A stretch of 64,000 nucleotides of DNA from Neocallimastix lanati (nom. inval.). Lineage: Eukaryota; Neocallimastigomycota; Neocallimastigomycetes; Neocallimastigales; Neocallimastigaceae. The notes under the pieces are model-generated. The model saw only the letters and a program-made list of their open reading frames with translations. It ran no database searches and was not told where the DNA came from. Below are positions 60,615-64,000 of this stretch, piece by piece (the first letter of the stretch is position 1; every line of letters starts with the position of its first letter). The position numbers and the translations under genes are program-made. The stretch is from the NCBI GenBank assembly GCA_016946835.1, contig JACVTC010000009.1, positions 1,058,501 to 1,122,500 of the forward strand, read 5' to 3'.

Positions 60615-63099
60615 TTATTTATTGCTAGTATTAATTGGTCTTGATATTGAATTAAATCTAATGTTATTATTGTTAACTTGATTAAATTTCATATTTCCAA
60701 AGGAATTACTTCTTGAAAATGAAACACTTGTTGTTGTTGTTGCTGCTGTATTATTATTATCTTTATTTACTAACTTATGATTAATTAATGAAAGAGCATC
60801 ACTACTGGCATCACTTCGACCACCAAGAGTTTCTGATTTTTTACTTGAAGACATCGTACTCGTTTCATCATTAAAATTGGTTTTATCAAAGAAACTATAT
60901 TCATTTCTAGAATTTCTACGACTACCAAAGTAACTTAAACCTTCAGGCATAGGTAATGGAGTAAAAGTGGATTTTTCAGTATACATACTTAATGGGGATA
61001 AAACATCTGGAGTTGGTAAGGGAGTAAAACTATCATTCAAATCTAAAGTTTTATAAGAATTACGATTCAAGATAGGAGTAGTAGTAGGAGTAGTAGTAGG
61101 AGAAGTGGTATTAGTGAGTGCAGTAGTAGTAATAGTATTTCCAAGTAAGAGAGAATTATTAAGAGGGATGGAGGATCCATTAGTAAAACTTCTGTAGGTA
61201 TCTTCAATATCTTTATGAGATACTTTACCAATTAATTCAGGTTGACCGATTACCTTCTTCTTTGGTCTCTTAGAAATAAATATACTTCCACCAATAAGAA
61301 CTACGGCTGCAGCACATACACTACCACCAATAATAATATTTGTTTTCGTAAATACTTTCTCCACTATATTATTCATGGTACCACCGTTTTCTGAACCGTT
61401 ACCATCCTCTTTATTATTTGAGGAAATATTATTTGCTACCATATAAGCATTTAATTTTTCATTTTTAAAATTGGCATCTATTTGAGAATAGGTAACAGTA
61501 TCTGGATTTTCATTTTGATAGATGTAAAATGAATCAAAAAGTTCTTCACTTGAATTAATTCTTAATAATTCACAATAAGCTTTCTTATTATTTCCACCAT
61601 AATTAAATTGACAGAAGAGACCTCCATATCTTTTAGCATTTTCTCCATTTCTTCCTTTGGCATATTTTTTCTGCCAATGAGAATAGTCTTTTTCTTTTCC
61701 TTGTTCAATATACATTTCGTAACCTCCTACACCATTTAAAATATTGAGTGTAGCTCCTTGACGAATTTGTACAATGCTTCCATCACTATCTTTATCATAA
61801 TCATCAATAACAGGAGATTTAAATTTTGACATTACATAAGTTCTGGCATAGACATGATCATGAGCACTTAAAATAATGGCCCCATGATCTTTACAATAAT
61901 CATAGAAACTTTCACCATCTCCTGAAACAGCGTTTCTATTACTATCCTCTGGATATTTACCTGTATGATAATATTTATCATAATAATGCCATGCACAAAC
62001 TTTCCAGTCTTCTTTGGCACCATCTAAATGCTTCTTTAAAAATTCGAGTTGTTCACTCTTTGAATCTGTACCTGTAATATCTGGTGATAAACCTATAATT
62101 CTCTATTAAAATTATTTATGTATAAATAATTATATAGTATTATATATATTATTATATATTAATTATTTTAATTATTATTATTATCGATATCTTTATATTA
62201 TTTATTATGGAAAACTAATATTACTATTATTCTAACTATTTTATTTTATTTATTATTTTTTAAATATACTTTATAATATATTCAATAATATATAATATAT
62301 TATATCATATTATATTAATTTTTAAATAATAGTACTTTTGAAGCATAATTTAGGTTTTATTTTTATTTTTATTTTATTATTATTATTTTTTTTTTAAAAC
62401 TTACCATATTTTTATAAATGCAAACCCACATAACTTTTGAGGAAGAAAATTCACATTGAACTCCTGAATTTTTACTACTGGTCATTTCCTTATAAAGAAG
62501 ATTTGCATATTCATCAAGAGTATTATGACATTGACTATTACCTTCATGATTACCAATAATACCCATAAATTTATAGGAACGTTTTGAGTCTAATATGGTA
62601 TCAAAATATTTATGTGGACTACACTCATAATCATAGTCTCCCAAATGTAATAAAGCATCATAGGATGTTAATTTCATAACCTCTTTGGATTCCTTTTCTG
62701 CACCACTATTATTATTATTGATAATTAATTTTATTTTATTATTTTTTAAAAAAATATTATTTGATTAAAGCATTTAATTATATATAAAAAAATTTTAATT
62801 TTTTTTTTTTTTTCTTTTTTTTTTTATTAATAAATAATATATATATATGTCAATTAAAATTATTTATAATTTTACCTATCTCCAATAATGGCTAATTTGA
62901 ACTCTTCCGCTCCATAAGAAAACGAATCAAGTTGCTCATCTGTAAGTGTATTTTGAATATTTTTCTGAGTATTTATAAATCCAGAAACTTGTATGGTTTG
63001 ATTTATTGGAGAATCCTCCAAAGGTTGTGCTTTACTTTGTATAATTTGACCACTTACAAAGAGAAGAAATGGTATCAAATATTTTATATTTAATTTCAT
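60615..63099 (-). CDS. Purple-acid-phosphatase-like metallophosphatase with C-terminal membrane anchor
   Basis: Minus strand, exons 63099-62876, 62705-62405 and 62102-60615, GT-AG introns of 170 and 302 bp; about 670 residues. An N-terminal signal peptide (YLIPFLLFVSG) leads to a calcineurin-like phosphoesterase domain with all five purple-acid-phosphatase blocks: GDSG (residues 73-76, assembled across the first intron), GDYDY (97-101, tyrosine ligand to Fe3+), GNHE (126-129), VCAWH (H214) and SAHDHVY (H256, H258). After a C-terminal PAP-like segment (to about 370) comes a membrane helix (about residues 429-452: NIIIGGSVCAAAVVLIGGSI) followed by KRPKKK, a stop-transfer signal, and a Ser/Thr/Asn-rich tail of about 215 residues. 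The enzyme probably faces the outside or the secretory lumen, with the tail in the cytosol. Fungal PAPs release phosphate from esters; the substrate here is unknown. Confidence 0.9.
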
Positions 63100-64000
63100 T
63101 ATTATTTTATTTTATTAATAATTTCAAATTGTTCTTTAAAGTTTATTATATATAGTAGATGTATTATAAATATGAATATATATATATATATATTATATTA
63201 TTTATTTAAAGTTATACAATTAAATTTAAGAAAAAAAAAAAAGAATTTGGTTTTCCAAAAAAAAGGGAAGAATAATATTTAAAAAGTCTTTTTTTATCTT
63301 ATTTTATTTTTATATTTCAAAATTAGAATATGAATGTTTTTTAAAAACTCCAGTTTTTAGTTAACTTTAACAAATTTATTTTTATATTTAAAAAGACTTT
63401 TTTTTTTTATTATTTGTTTATTGATATTAATTTTACTTTATTTTATTTTATTTTTTTTTTTTTTTGGTTATTGGATGAATTTACTTTTATTTTATTTTAT
63501 TTTATTTTATAGGTTTTATTCTTTTATTAAGATATATTTTAATTTCATTTATAAGGAATTAAAAATTAAAAATTCTATTAAAAAAAAAACAATAAAAATT
63601 ATTTTATAATATTATTATAATTATAAATTATATATGGATAGTATTTACAAGAGAATAATTGCAAGAAGAAAAAAAAAATAAAAAATAAAATAAAAAAAAA
63701 TAGTTTTATATGTAATAAAAACAAACAAACAAAAAAAAAATTATATATATAATTAGACTTGATTTTTTTTTTTAAAAAAAAAAAATTGAAAAAAAAAAAA
63801 AAAAAAACTATAAAACGTAATAATTAAAGTTTGTCTTTATCATATTTAATTAAAATCTTTTTTTTTTTTACTTTTTTTTTGTTTTTTTTTCATAATAATT
63901 TATAATAAAATTTTTTTTTAAAAAAAAAAAAAAAAAAAAATTTAATATTTTTTCCAACAATTAAAACTTTACGGTGTGACAAAAATAAAGTATAATACAC
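63100..64000. other. 5' flank of the phosphatase gene, AT-rich
   Basis: Homopolymers and AT simple sequence; the start of transcription of the phosphatase gene must lie here. No reliable promoter motif or further gene seen. Confidence 0.5.

Overview
The window is extremely A+T-rich eukaryotic DNA. Long A or T homopolymers, AAT/TAA microsatellites and asparagine-rich reading frames occur throughout. Genes carry short GT-AG introns, one with a TACTAAT branch site. Two secreted CotH-kinase-fold proteins end in hevein-type (CBM18) chitin-binding modules. This combination points to an anaerobic gut fungus (Neocallimastigomycota). That is inference from composition and gene content; no rRNA is present to confirm it.

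The left half (1-29.6 kb) is a graveyard of retroelements. A Ty1/copia element (26-5128, +) has both LTRs and a 5-bp target duplication, but its protease is deleted and its pol carries two frameshifts. A short coding-like fragment of unknown origin follows (5372-6031). Next is a truncated copia element on the minus strand (6049-17370), split by a nearly intact Ty3/gypsy element (7343-14245). One LTR of that gypsy element is in turn split by a tRNA-headed SINE (13493-13964). After decayed ankyrin-repeat remnants and a G+C-richer island, a second gypsy element (21540-29561) lacks reverse transcriptase, RNase H and the integrase core. Its gag is interrupted by a gag-only LTR element (22933-26375) whose two LTRs look identical.

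The right half (33-64 kb) holds host genes in wide AT-rich spacers: CotH/CBM18 paralogue 1 (33274-36180), a LINE remnant (about 37.45-39.18 kb), CotH/CBM18 paralogue 2 (42080-44989, with three extra introns), a 1933-residue ankyrin/poly-Asn protein (48571-54372), a three-exon ZIP-type metal transporter (58172-59771) and, convergent to it, a three-exon purple-acid-phosphatase-like membrane-anchored phosphatase (60615-63099).

The most interesting signals are regulatory RNA elements in the retrotransposons. Both gypsy elements end gag in the same UUUAAAC-UAY-UAA block, followed after 7 nt by a 6-bp stem whose loop can pair downstream, which is a textbook -1 frameshift pseudoknot with different sequences in each element. 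Both copia elements have, next to the LTR, a primer site matching the inside (anticodon arm) of tRNA-Lys(CUU) instead of a tRNA 3' end, implying half-tRNA priming. In two LTR elements the end of the LTR can pair with the leader to enclose the primer-binding site in a long hairpin. The gag-only element and its gypsy host share primer site and LTR tips, suggesting a chain of parasitic, non-autonomous retroelements.
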